From: Chloroflexota bacterium | Lineage (GTDB): Bacteria > Chloroflexota > Anaerolineae > JACRMK01 | Length of the DNA: 9,139 nucleotides | Assembly (NCBI GenBank): GCA_016200765.1 | Contig: JACQEC010000086.1 | Location: 1-9,139 of the forward strand | Direction: 5' to 3' | Part shown: positions 1 to 5,966 of the stretch, piece after piece | How positions within the stretch are numbered: the first letter of the stretch is position 1 | Layout: each line of letters opens with the position of its first letter | Program-made: the position numbers and the translations under genes | Notes under the pieces: model-generated | What the model was told of the DNA's origin: nothing | Database searches by the model: none | The model's input: the letters and a program-made list of their open reading frames with translations, nothing else

Positions 1-477
1 GGCAGTACGACCAACGCCGCATCGCTCACCGGATTGATTGTCTCGAGCGCTGCCGCCGCGACGGCCATCGCCGCGACCGTCCTTGGGCGCGTCGCCACAC
101 ACTACTCGCCACGCAGACTCTTCCTCCTCACCTTGCTCGGCGGCGCGATCATCTGCATCCCCTTGGCGCTCAGCCAGACGACCGGCGCCTTGTGGACCTG
201 GCGCATTGTGCTGGGTCTGCTCGCCGGTGGCTCCACCACGCTCGCCTACACGCTCGGTAGCCTGACCATCCCGCCCCAGATTCGCGGCTCCGGTCTCGGC
301 CTGCTGACATCGGCGACGCTCATCGGCGGCGCTGTCAGCCCTCTGATGGCCGGCACGTTAGCCACCTACGACCTCCGCTGGGTCTTCGGCCTCGATGCAC
401 TCATTTATGCGGCGGTGTTCATGTGGGTCCTGCTCGTCCTCGGTCGCCGCGCACCACTCGAAGGCGAAGCGACCTGA
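1..477 (+). CDS. MFS transporter, C-terminal half (5' end outside window)
   Basis: The reading frame is open from base 1 and ends at TGA 475-477, so only the last 158 residues are visible. They are very hydrophobic and fall into about five membrane-spanning segments, consistent with TM8-TM12 of a 12-helix major facilitator. A GRVATHYSPRR stretch lies between the first two segments, where MFS proteins carry the basic cytoplasmic loop (motif-A repeat). Glycine/serine-rich helices such as GLLTSATLIGGAVSPLMAG match the C-domain of drug-efflux and sugar-type MFS carriers. A TTG at 34 could be mistaken for a start, but the frame continues upstream and a start there would leave half a transporter. 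The likely role is export or uptake of a small solute across the inner membrane; the substrate cannot be inferred. No obvious hairpin terminator follows, and the next gene has its own promoter. Confidence 0.85.
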   Translation, partial: GSTTNAASLTGLIVSSAAAATAIAATVLGRVATHYSPRRLFLLTLLGGAIICIPLALSQTTGALWTWRIVLGLLAGGSTTLAYTLGSLTIPPQIRGSGLGLLTSATLIGGAVSPLMAGTLATYDLRWVFGLDALIYAAVFMWVLLVLGRRAPLEGEAT

Positions 478-507
478 TACGCCATGTCGCCCCTGAACAT
501 CACTCCG

Positions 508-516
508 TGTTATACT
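508..516 (+). promoter_or_regulatory. Extended -10 promoter for the 144-aa gene
   Basis: TGTTATACT is an extended -10 element (TGn followed by TATACT at 511-516). No good -35 is seen at 488-493, which is tolerated with an extended -10. Transcription would start near 523, giving a leader of about 60 bases before the ATG at 582. Confidence 0.5.
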
Positions 517-581
517 AACCGTCAGCCTATTGTGAACCTGTCGCCACCGCTTACGAATATTCTCACCACGGTACAAACGAT

Positions 582-1016
582 ATGACCAATCCCAATGAAT
601 CCAATTCCAATCAGCCCGCCGTCAATCCGGCGGATGAACCTCTGGAACTGCCCAAAGGCGCGCTCATCGCCTTCCGCAAGAGCCGTGGCGGGGGCCTTCG
701 CTCCCACACGGTCATCGTCTATCCCGATGGCCGCGTCACGCATGGCGGCGGCGACACCTCGCGGCAGGTGTACTTGCGCGTCTCGCGCCAACTGAACGAC
801 GCGCAAATCATGAAGATGCGTCGCTGGCTGGAGCAGGGTGGCTTCTTCCGCCTCACTCCCCAGCCCGCCAATCCAGACCCTTCTGCCGCCACCTACACCA
901 TCGCCGCTCGCGTCGGCTCGCATTCCAATCGCCTTGAACTTTTCGATGGCTCGATCCCCGGCTCCCTTCAGCCGCTGGTTCAACAGCTATCGCAGTTACT
1001 GCCGCAGGATGAATAG
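582..1016 (+). CDS. Small protein resembling emfourin-type metallopeptidase inhibitors
   Basis: This 144-residue soluble protein has no signal peptide or membrane segment. After a polar, Asn/Pro-rich leader (about residues 1-25), the pattern is a strand with LIAFRKSRGGG (about 28-38), a strand-turn with TVIVYPDGRVTHGGG, a helix LNDAQIMKMRRWLEQGGFF, a strand TYTIAARVG, and a C-terminal helix PGSLQPLVQQLSQLL. This order (basic-Gly strand, helix ending in GFF, YTI strand, final 'P..L..L...L' helix) is what I recall of emfourin, the protealysin inhibitor that blocks M4-family metallopeptidases, and its relatives. That link is recall-based and tentative; no M4 peptidase is visible here. The ATG at 582 has no clear Shine-Dalgarno, and other in-frame starts would cut into the domain. 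It is probably transcribed alone from the promoter at 508-516. Confidence 0.6.
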   Translation: MTNPNESNSNQPAVNPADEPLELPKGALIAFRKSRGGGLRSHTVIVYPDGRVTHGGGDTSRQVYLRVSRQLNDAQIMKMRRWLEQGGFFRLTPQPANPDPSAATYTIAARVGSHSNRLELFDGSIPGSLQPLVQQLSQLLPQDE

Positions 1017-1039
1017 CTCGAGTATCACGCAACCCGTAG

Positions 1040-1102
1040 GGGCGAAGCCACGGCCATACCTCACCCTGTTGAGCAACCAGATGGCTGGCCGTGGCTTCGC
1101 CC
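1040..1102. repeat. Inverted repeat, 17-bp perfect arms, 29-base spacer
   Basis: Bases 1040-1056 (GGCGAAGCCACGGCCA region) are the exact reverse complement of 1086-1102. The pair follows the stop codon at 1016. No T-run follows the right arm, so this is not a classical intrinsic terminator, although the stem could still protect the 3' end of the mRNA. The right arm belongs to a 27-base stretch repeated at 7281-7307. Confidence 0.85.
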
Positions 1103-1108
1103 TTCCCC
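1082..1108 (+). repeat. 27-base direct repeat, copy 1
   Basis: The 27 bases beginning TGGCTGGCCGTGGCTTCGCC are identical to 7281-7307. In both places they lie just upstream of a copy of the 63-bp hairpin repeat, 18 bases away here and 1 base away at the other site. They look like an optional left extension of that repeat family. Confidence 0.9.
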
Positions 1109-1126
1109 GCCCCGCCTCAACCCCCA

Positions 1127-1189
1127 ACCACCATCACTGCGCGCCGCTTCTCCCCTCTCCCATACTTGGGAGAGGGGCCGGGGGTGAGG
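1127..1189 (+). repeat. 63-bp hairpin repeat, copy A (diverged 5' part)
   Basis: The unit has an 18-base leader (here diverged but ending in TGCGCGC), an 8-base variable link, an 11-bp perfect stem CCCCTCTCCCA / TGGGAGAGGGG (1152-1162 with 1167-1177) closing a TACT loop, and a 12-base tail CCGGGGGTGAGG. The same 63-base layout occurs at 7215, 7309 and 7837, always in this orientation and always between genes. Copy A ends 10 bases before the -35 box of the promoter at 1200. With the inverted repeat before it and the promoter after it, it accounts for most of the 318-base gap 1017-1334. Confidence 0.9.
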
Positions 1190-1199
1190 CTCCGCTCGG

Positions 1200-1228
1200 T
1201 TGCCAGTTCAGCCTCACCATGTTAGAAT
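1200..1228 (+). promoter_or_regulatory. Sigma-70-type promoter for the ThDP-enzyme gene
   Basis: TTGCCA at 1200-1205 (5 of 6 to TTGACA) is followed after exactly 17 bases by TAGAAT at 1223-1228 (5 of 6 to TATAAT). Transcription would start near 1235, leaving a leader of about 100 bases. The leader holds only a small hairpin (CCGGC 1263-1267 with GCCGG 1275-1279) and I see no riboswitch in it. Confidence 0.7.
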
Positions 1229-1315
1229 ATCCCGCGCATATGTTAGCGGGGCTAATGACCTGCCGGCGCGCAGAGCCGGACATTCATCACGAACGACATC
1301 CGAACCACCCGCGAG

Positions 1316-1326
1316 GGAGGAGAAAG
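1316..1326 (+). promoter_or_regulatory. Ribosome binding site deciding the ThDP-enzyme start
   Basis: GGAGGAGAAAG is purine-rich; its GGAGGAG core ends 12 bases and its AGAAAG end 8 bases before the ATG at 1335. The frame is open upstream to a TTG at 1200, but that TTG is the -35 box and has no binding site of its own. The ATG also puts the first conserved ThDP-fold segment at the usual distance from the N-terminus. Confidence 0.7.
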
Positions 1327-1334
1327 CGATTCTT

Positions 1335-2942
1335 ATGGGACGATTGACAGGCGAGAAGGCCGTCGGCACGGGCGGTGAACTGCTGGTCAAGCAAGCGCGA
1401 GCCGCGGGCGTGCGCTACTTGTTCACCAATCCCGGTTCAGCGGAGGCCGCGTTCTTCGACGCGCTCGTTGACTGCCCGGAGATACAGTTAATTATGGGCC
1501 TGCATGAGGGTGTCGTCATCTCGATGGCCGACGGGTACTTCAAGGCCAGCGGCGAATCACCGTTTGTCAACGTGCACACCATCGCCGGCACCGGCCAGAT
1601 GGCCGGCCAGCTCTACAACGCCAACCGCGACGGCACGCCGATGGTCGTGACCGCCGGACTGCGCGACAACGAGCAATACGGCGATCTGGTCGGTCTGGCG
1701 GCCTCTCCCGGTTTCAGCCAGAAAGATGTCAATCGCCAGTTCACGAAAATGAGTTGGGAGATTCGCAATCCGTTTGCGATCCCGCTGGCGGTTCGCCGCG
1801 CCTTTAAGCTGGCCGCCACCGCGCCCACCGCGCCGGTCTATCTCGCGGTCGCCGACTACGCGCTGGAAACCCAGAACGTCGAGGGCATGATCTATCCGCG
1901 TGATCAGTTCACCATCGAAAACAACGCCCACCCCGACCCGGCCGCGATCAACACCTTGGCCGAGATACTGCTCAATTGCCGTCAGCCGGTGCTCTTTGTC
2001 GGCGACGAGGTATGGCGCAGTCACGCGCAGGCCGATGTGCTCGAGTTGGCCGAGTGGCTGGGCGCCGCCGTGACCATCGGCAGCGACACGCATCGCAACT
2101 TCCCGACACACCATCCCTACTTCTTCGGCGCGTCGCGCGGCGGCGGTTTGCCCGAAAACGCTGATGTCTTTGTGGCGCTCGGCGGCAAGACCACCAGCGG
2201 CCATGAGTCGCGGATGGAAACGGTTCGCTCGGCCCGCCATGAAGACCTCTCAACGTGCACAGCCGCCCGCCGCGCCGAGACGGACGCGGCTTTGAAAAAA
2301 GTCTTCAACCAGTCGCCGATTCACCCCTTGCGCGTCAGCCACGAACTTCAGCAGACGCTCGAACCCGGCACCATCTTCCTCAATGAGCAGTTCACCGCCG
2401 ACCTTAGCCCCATCTCGTTTGGCTACCGCGCGTCGCACAACGAGAAAATCTGGATGGGCACGGCGGGCGCGTCGCTGGGCTGGGGCTTGGGCGCGGCCAT
2501 CGGCGCGAAAATCGCCCAGCCATCCGTGCCGGTGGTGCTGAATATCGGCGACGGCTCGGTCATGTACAGCGCCTCGGCCTTTTGGTCCATGGCGCGCTAC
2601 AGCGTGCCCGTCCTCACCATCGTCTGGAACAACTACAACTACCAGACCGTGCGCAATGCCTTCTACCGGCTGAAAGGCTCTGCCGCGCGCGAGGAAAAGT
2701 ATCCCGGCATGTTTTTGGGCGACCCGGAGATTGACTTCGCGACGCTTGCCAAGAGTCAGGGTGTGTCCGGCGAGCGCGTCACCGAACCCGACGGCATTGC
2801 CGCGGCTGTCCGGCGCGGCTTGGACGCGACCCGCCGCGGCGAACCCTACGTGGTCGAAATCGTCATCTCGCGCGTCGGCGGCGGCGCAGATTCGACGTGG
2901 CACCAGAAATTCCAGGTCGCCATACAGCAGGCCAACTCATGA
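1335..2942 (+). CDS. ThDP-dependent 2-oxo acid decarboxylase, benzoylformate decarboxylase-like
   Basis: This 535-residue cytoplasmic enzyme has the three-domain plan of the ThDP decarboxylase/acetolactate synthase superfamily. The N-terminal pyrimidine-binding domain covers about 10-175, the central domain about 200-320, and the pyrophosphate-binding domain about 330-525 with GDGS (405-408) and the NN pair (432-433). The residues used by Pseudomonas benzoylformate decarboxylase appear conserved: Ser26 as Ser35 in TNPGSAE, Glu47 as Glu58 in GLHEG, His70 as His81 in VHTIAGTG, and His281 as His290 in GKTTSGHES. This set favours non-oxidative decarboxylation of a 2-oxo acid to an aldehyde over acetolactate synthesis; no FAD-site features are evident. 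The central domain looks about 40 residues short after His290. The gene has its own promoter and is followed by an aminotransferase and a DUF971 gene. The exact substrate (aromatic or branched-chain) is unknown. Confidence 0.85.
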   Translation: MGRLTGEKAVGTGGELLVKQARAAGVRYLFTNPGSAEAAFFDALVDCPEIQLIMGLHEGVVISMADGYFKASGESPFVNVHTIAGTGQMAGQLYNANRDGTPMVVTAGLRDNEQYGDLVGLAASPGFSQKDVNRQFTKMSWEIRNPFAIPLAVRRAFKLAATAPTAPVYLAVADYALETQNVEGMIYPRDQFTIENNAHPDPAAINTLAEILLNCRQPVLFVGDEVWRSHAQADVLELAEWLGAAVTIGSDTHRNFPTHHPYFFGASRGGGLPENADVFVALGGKTTSGHESRMETVRSARHEDLSTCTAARRAETDAALKKVFNQSPIHPLRVSHELQQTLEPGTIFLNEQFTADLSPISFGYRASHNEKIWMGTAGASLGWGLGAAIGAKIAQPSVPVVLNIGDGSVMYSASAFWSMARYSVPVLTIVWNNYNYQTVRNAFYRLKGSAAREEKYPGMFLGDPEIDFATLAKSQGVSGERVTEPDGIAAAVRRGLDATRRGEPYVVEIVISRVGGGADSTWHQKFQVAIQQANS

Positions 2943-2951
2943 GGCAACAAA

Positions 2952-2979
2952 GGAGTAGGCAGTAAGGAGTATGGGGTAG
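2952..2979 (+). repeat. Heptamer tandem repeat, GGAGTAG-type (left arm)
   Basis: Four consecutive heptamers GGAGTAG, GCAGTAA, GGAGTAT and GGGGTAG start 9 bases after the ThDP-enzyme stop. They are the inverted counterpart of the repeat at 3037-3075: 23 of 28 positions pair with 3047-3074 across a 67-base spacer. Confidence 0.85.
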
Positions 2980-3036
2980 TGTGCGGTCTGCTTCACCTGA
3001 TGACACGCGTGCAACGCGACAAGCGACAACAGCGCC

Positions 3037-3075
3037 TCCCTACTCCCTACTTCCTACTCCCTACTTCCTACTCCC
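3037..3075 (+). repeat. Heptamer tandem repeat, TCCCTAC-type (right arm)
   Basis: Five exact-register heptamers (TCCCTAC, TCCCTAC, TTCCTAC, TCCCTAC, TTCCTAC) are followed by a decaying unit at 3072-3078. The strand is pure pyrimidine apart from one A per unit. It ends just before the ribosome binding site of the aminotransferase. Heptanucleotide tandem repeats (STRRs) are known from cyanobacteria; I recall similar GGAGTAG strings in other phyla but cannot check. Confidence 0.9.
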
Positions 3076-3096
3076 AATCTCCCATAAGGATACCGC

Positions 3097-4311
3097 ATGA
3101 CCACTTTAACCCAGCTTGACCTGAACACTCTCCTGACCGACAGCGCGCGCGACCGGATGGCCTCGATGGGCACTCGGCGCGGGCTCGGCGGCGTCGGCGC
3201 GCCCTCGGTGAAATATTCATTCGAAGGCGGCCTGCCCGACCCCAGCACCTACCCCATGGAGCAACTCGCCGATGTGACCCGCCGCGTCCTCATGACCGAC
3301 CGCATGGCTTTGAACTACGGCGGCATCATGGGCTTCGACGGCATGCGCGACGCGGTGATCGAATTGGAACGCCCGCAGGGTGGCCGCCTGCCGGAGCGCG
3401 ACAACATCATGATTACCTCGGGCGCGAGTCAGGCCCTGCACCTCATCTATTCGGCCCTGCTCAACCCCGGCGACACGGTACTGCTGGAAGAGAGTAGCTA
3501 CATCGCCCAGCAAGTCAAAATGTACGGCCCGCGCGTCGTGTCCATTCCCATGGATCAAGGCGGCCCGCGCATAGAGGCCATGCGCCAATCGCTTGACGCC
3601 TTGGCCGCGCAAGGCATCCGGCCCAAGTTCTTTTACACCGTCACGGGCTTCCACAACCCGCTGGGGATCACCTTCAGCCGCCAGCGCCTTGAGCAGTTAC
3701 TGAGGCTGGCGATGGACTACGGTTTCCTCATCGTCGAAGACGACCCGTACAGCCGCATTCGCTTCTCCGGTGATGATGTTCCAAGTCTCTATAGCCTCGA
3801 CCCCAGCGGGCAGTACGTGGTTCGCGTGGGCACAGTCTCCAAGATTCTCGGCGCGGGCCTGCGCACCGGCTGGGTCATCGCCTCGCCCGATCTCCTGCGC
3901 GCCTTCATGCAGTTCAAGCAGGATGGCGGCACGAACCCCTTCGCCCAGCGCGTGGCCGCGAAGTTCCTGCACGAAAACATGTGGCCGCATATCAAGGTCG
4001 TGACGGCCTCGTATCTGAACAAGCGCAACGTGATGATGGGCGCGATGGCGCAATACTGCAAAGACCTTTCGCAGTGGAACGCGCCGGAGGGCGGCATTTT
4101 CCTCTGGGTCAAACTGCACGAGGATGTAGACGATCAGAAACTGAACGATCTGGCCCTGCAGGAAGGCGTCGCCTATCGCCCCGGCAGTGCGTTCAACAGC
4201 GACGGCGGGGGCAAGGGTCTCCTGCGGCTGGCCTACAGCTTTCAGGACCCAGAAACCATCGCGGAGGGCATCAAGCGTCTAGGCCGGGCCATGCACGCCG
4301 CCGCCGATTGA
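3097..4311 (+). CDS. PLP-dependent aminotransferase, fold type I (class I/II)
   Basis: This 404-residue enzyme transfers the amino group between an amino acid and a 2-oxo acid using pyridoxal phosphate. The expected landmarks are in order: an N-terminal substrate loop (FEGGLPDPSTYP, 42-53), the Y/G segment NYGGIMGFDGMRDAV (73-87), the phosphate-side ITSGASQAL (106-114), the Asn of FHNPLG (Asn187), the cofactor Asp/Tyr in VEDDPY (Asp215, Tyr218), the Schiff-base lysine in GTVSKILGAGLRTGW (Lys249), and the carboxylate-binding Arg of LLRLAYSF (Arg377). The pattern is closest to the LysN/KAT II and MocR-catalytic-domain group, but no GntR DNA-binding domain precedes it. AAGGA at 3086-3090, 6 bases before the ATG, fixes the start. 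It lies between the ThDP decarboxylase and a DUF971 gene, suggesting it supplies the 2-oxo acid. The amino-acid substrate is unknown. Confidence 0.92.
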   Translation: MTTLTQLDLNTLLTDSARDRMASMGTRRGLGGVGAPSVKYSFEGGLPDPSTYPMEQLADVTRRVLMTDRMALNYGGIMGFDGMRDAVIELERPQGGRLPERDNIMITSGASQALHLIYSALLNPGDTVLLEESSYIAQQVKMYGPRVVSIPMDQGGPRIEAMRQSLDALAAQGIRPKFFYTVTGFHNPLGITFSRQRLEQLLRLAMDYGFLIVEDDPYSRIRFSGDDVPSLYSLDPSGQYVVRVGTVSKILGAGLRTGWVIASPDLLRAFMQFKQDGGTNPFAQRVAAKFLHENMWPHIKVVTASYLNKRNVMMGAMAQYCKDLSQWNAPEGGIFLWVKLHEDVDDQKLNDLALQEGVAYRPGSAFNSDGGGKGLLRLAYSFQDPETIAEGIKRLGRAMHAAAD

Positions 4312-4318
4312 ATCTGCG

Positions 4319-4705
4319 ATGAGCAACGTCGGCGCGCGCAAGCCGGAGGAAATCGCGCTGGACATGACCCAGCGCATCCTCCAGATCAAGTGGCAGGACG
4401 GCCACATCAGCCAGTACGGCTTTGACGCCCTGCGCCGCGCCTGCCCGTGCGCCGAGTGTCGCCCATGGACTCACGGCGGCGGCGCGGTTGGCGTCATGCC
4501 CGACAAGGTGCGGCTGGCGACCGGCGACATCGTTAGTCCGCAGGATGTGTCATTTGTCGGCTCCTACGCCCTGAACATCCACTTCGCCGACGGCCACACA
4601 ACCGGCATCTACACCTGGCCCTACCTGCGCGACATCTGTCCCTGCCCCGACCACACCGCCCAACGCGCCGCGGCACAGAGCGCATCCGACCTCCGGCAGG
4701 GATAG
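4319..4705 (+). CDS. DUF971 (GBBH-like N-terminal) zinc-site protein
   Basis: This 128-residue protein is a stand-alone version of the domain found at the N-terminus of gamma-butyrobetaine hydroxylase. The fold signature runs from ILQIKWQDGHISQYGFDALRRACPCAEC to YALNIHFADGHTTGIYTWPYL. The zinc ligands of the human enzyme (CxCxxC plus a His) have counterparts in Cys42, Cys44, Cys47 and His93. A second CPC at 107-109 (DICPCPDH) is unusual and not part of that site. No catalytic oxygenase domain follows. Bacterial DUF971 genes often sit near iron-sulfur carrier or metabolic genes; their function is not established. The ATG lies 7 bases after the aminotransferase stop with no visible Shine-Dalgarno, so translation is probably coupled to that gene. 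A terminator follows at 4758. Confidence 0.88.
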   Translation: MSNVGARKPEEIALDMTQRILQIKWQDGHISQYGFDALRRACPCAECRPWTHGGGAVGVMPDKVRLATGDIVSPQDVSFVGSYALNIHFADGHTTGIYTWPYLRDICPCPDHTAQRAAAQSASDLRQG

Positions 4706-4757
4706 CCCCACCACGTCATCCGCGACGTCAAACTCATCGAGTTGTCGCTCAAAACAG

Positions 4758-4796
4758 CGAGAGCATCCTGCGACGGTCGCAAGATGCTCTCGTTTT
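4758..4796. terminator. Intrinsic terminator, probably bidirectional
   Basis: A 16-bp stem with one C-A mismatch (4758-4773 with 4777-4792) closes a 3-base CGG loop and is followed by TTTT at 4793-4796. On the other strand the stem is followed after 3 bases by the complement of AAAA at 4751-4754. It sits between the converging DUF971 gene (+) and creatinase-fold gene (-), so it can end both transcripts. Confidence 0.88.
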
Positions 4797-4851
4797 ATGT
4801 TGCTCTCCCCTTACGGCGGCGCAGGCGTTCAGCGATGCGGCGCGGTGGGCG

Positions 4852-5919
4852 TCACTCCCATTGAAGAATATCCGGCCGTTTGATCCCTTCAACCTCAATC
4901 AACGGCCAATCGCCTTCCTGTGTGATGATCTCCAGACCCTTATCGGTCAGCAAGATGGTGTCCTCTGACTTCGTTCCGGTGATGCTCGGATTCCACGCGA
5001 AAGCCTGATTGCCCTCGATCTTAAGGCTGGCTGTCGGCGTGGCAAGCACCTCGCGCGGCTCATAGCCGGCCAGACCGCCCTGGTGATGCAATCGCCACTC
5101 GTCGGCGAAGCCTTGCGCGGCATAAGCCTGCGCGCCGATCTCAAACACACTCGCCAGCGTGGCGCCGCGCCGGGTCGCCCCGATCAGCGCCGCATCTACC
5201 GCCGCGCAAGCGTCGGCCTTGCGCCGCAACTCGTCGGGCATCTTGCCAAAATGCACCAGGCGCGTCGCCGATGCGACAAGCCCCCAGCGCCGCCCGCAAA
5301 CGATCAGCATGGCATACTTCTCGAGCTTCTTGCCGGTGGGCAGGGGATGGCGAAAGTTGAAGATGCGTTCGTCCGCCGCCACCAACACCACCACCGGTAC
5401 CACATGGTTCGCGTAAGCGTATCCGGCAATCAGCCCCGCGATCTGCTGCTCGCTCATTCCGGCGCGCACCGCGCGCGCCGCGCTCTGCACTGCGCGCCCG
5501 GTCGCCGCGCCGACCATCCGAAAGCGCTCGACCTCTCGCGCGTCGAGGCGATAGCGCAGTGGGGCGATCATTGCGCTCGCGTCCACCGCATTCGGAAAGC
5601 GCGAATCGGCGTGGAGCATCCCCGGCGCGATTTTCCTGACCAGCGGCTCGCGCCCCTCCGGCCACGGCCCGCTCACAAACTCCCAGCCATCCAATTCTTC
5701 TTCGGCGCGCAGGCGCGTGATCTCGATATTGTCGCAGATCACATACTGGTTCTCGTGCGTGACCAACAGCGACGCCGCGCCGCCATCGGTTGCGATGTGG
5801 ATATAGGACGAAGCGCCGTCGGTCAGCCAGGCAAAGTTGCTCGCGCGGTTGATCAACAGCGACTCCATGCCTGACGCCCGCATCAGCGCGCGCAACCTTG
5901 CCAGTTTTTCTGTGTTCAT
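4852..5919 (-). CDS. Creatinase/M24 'pita-bread' fold protein lacking the metal site
   Basis: This 355-residue protein has a creatinase-N-like domain (about 1-125: LARLRALMRASGMESLLI, NFAWLTDG) and an M24 C-terminal domain (about 126-335). Active M24 peptidases bind two metals with Asp, Asp, His, Glu, Glu. Aligned by the conserved neighbours, these positions read Ile206 (in LIVCG), Ser217 (in SATR), His279 (in LHHQGG), Asn310 (in AWNPS) and Glu319 (in KSEDT), so three of five are lost. His191 in RHPLPTG matches the catalytic His of metal-free creatinase (His232), but a Glu262 equivalent is not evident. It may be a metal-independent hydrolase or a non-catalytic binding protein; X-Pro peptidase activity is unlikely. 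The ATG at 5919 is the only usual start codon before an in-frame stop at 5952-5950. GAGGAGAG lies about 24 bases upstream, further than normal. It follows the DUF2652 gene by 47 bases. Confidence 0.8.
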   Translation of the reverse strand: MNTEKLARLRALMRASGMESLLINRASNFAWLTDGASSYIHIATDGGAASLLVTHENQYVICDNIEITRLRAEEELDGWEFVSGPWPEGREPLVRKIAPGMLHADSRFPNAVDASAMIAPLRYRLDAREVERFRMVGAATGRAVQSAARAVRAGMSEQQIAGLIAGYAYANHVVPVVVLVAADERIFNFRHPLPTGKKLEKYAMLIVCGRRWGLVASATRLVHFGKMPDELRRKADACAAVDAALIGATRRGATLASVFEIGAQAYAAQGFADEWRLHHQGGLAGYEPREVLATPTASLKIEGNQAFAWNPSITGTKSEDTILLTDKGLEIITQEGDWPLIEVEGIKRPDILQWE

Positions 5920-5966
5920 CCGATGCCGTAGGGTGCCGGCTGACTCTCCTCAAGTCGGCGGAAGGA

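Noticed and set aside
1235..1334. ThDP riboswitch in the leader of the ThDP-dependent enzyme
   Set aside because: The conserved CUGAGA and ACCUGAU-type cores of the TPP element are absent; only a 5-bp hairpin is seen.
1200..1334. N-terminal extension of the ThDP enzyme from TTG 1200
   Set aside because: The TTG is part of the -35 box, and a purine-rich ribosome binding site precedes the ATG at 1335.
838..1347. 169-codon plus-strand frame running from the emfourin-like gene through the repeats
   Set aside because: It reads through intergenic hairpins and a promoter, and is Pro/Ser-rich low-complexity sequence with no ribosome binding site.
2200..2330. Frameshift as the cause of the short central domain in the ThDP enzyme
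   Set aside because: I read the other two plus frames over this stretch; neither gives the missing motif, one soon hits a stop, and the main frame continues cleanly into the C-terminal domain.
1557..2903. Long open frames on the minus strand (227 and 217 codons) opposite the ThDP enzyme
   Set aside because: They lie entirely inside a gene with clear domain motifs and are rich in Arg, Ala and Gly as expected of an antisense frame in high-GC DNA. Neither contains a recognisable motif.
5083..5874. 263-codon plus-strand open frame opposite the creatinase-fold gene
   Set aside because: It is low-complexity, Arg/Ala/His-rich and without motifs, whereas the minus strand encodes a recognisable creatinase fold over the same bases.
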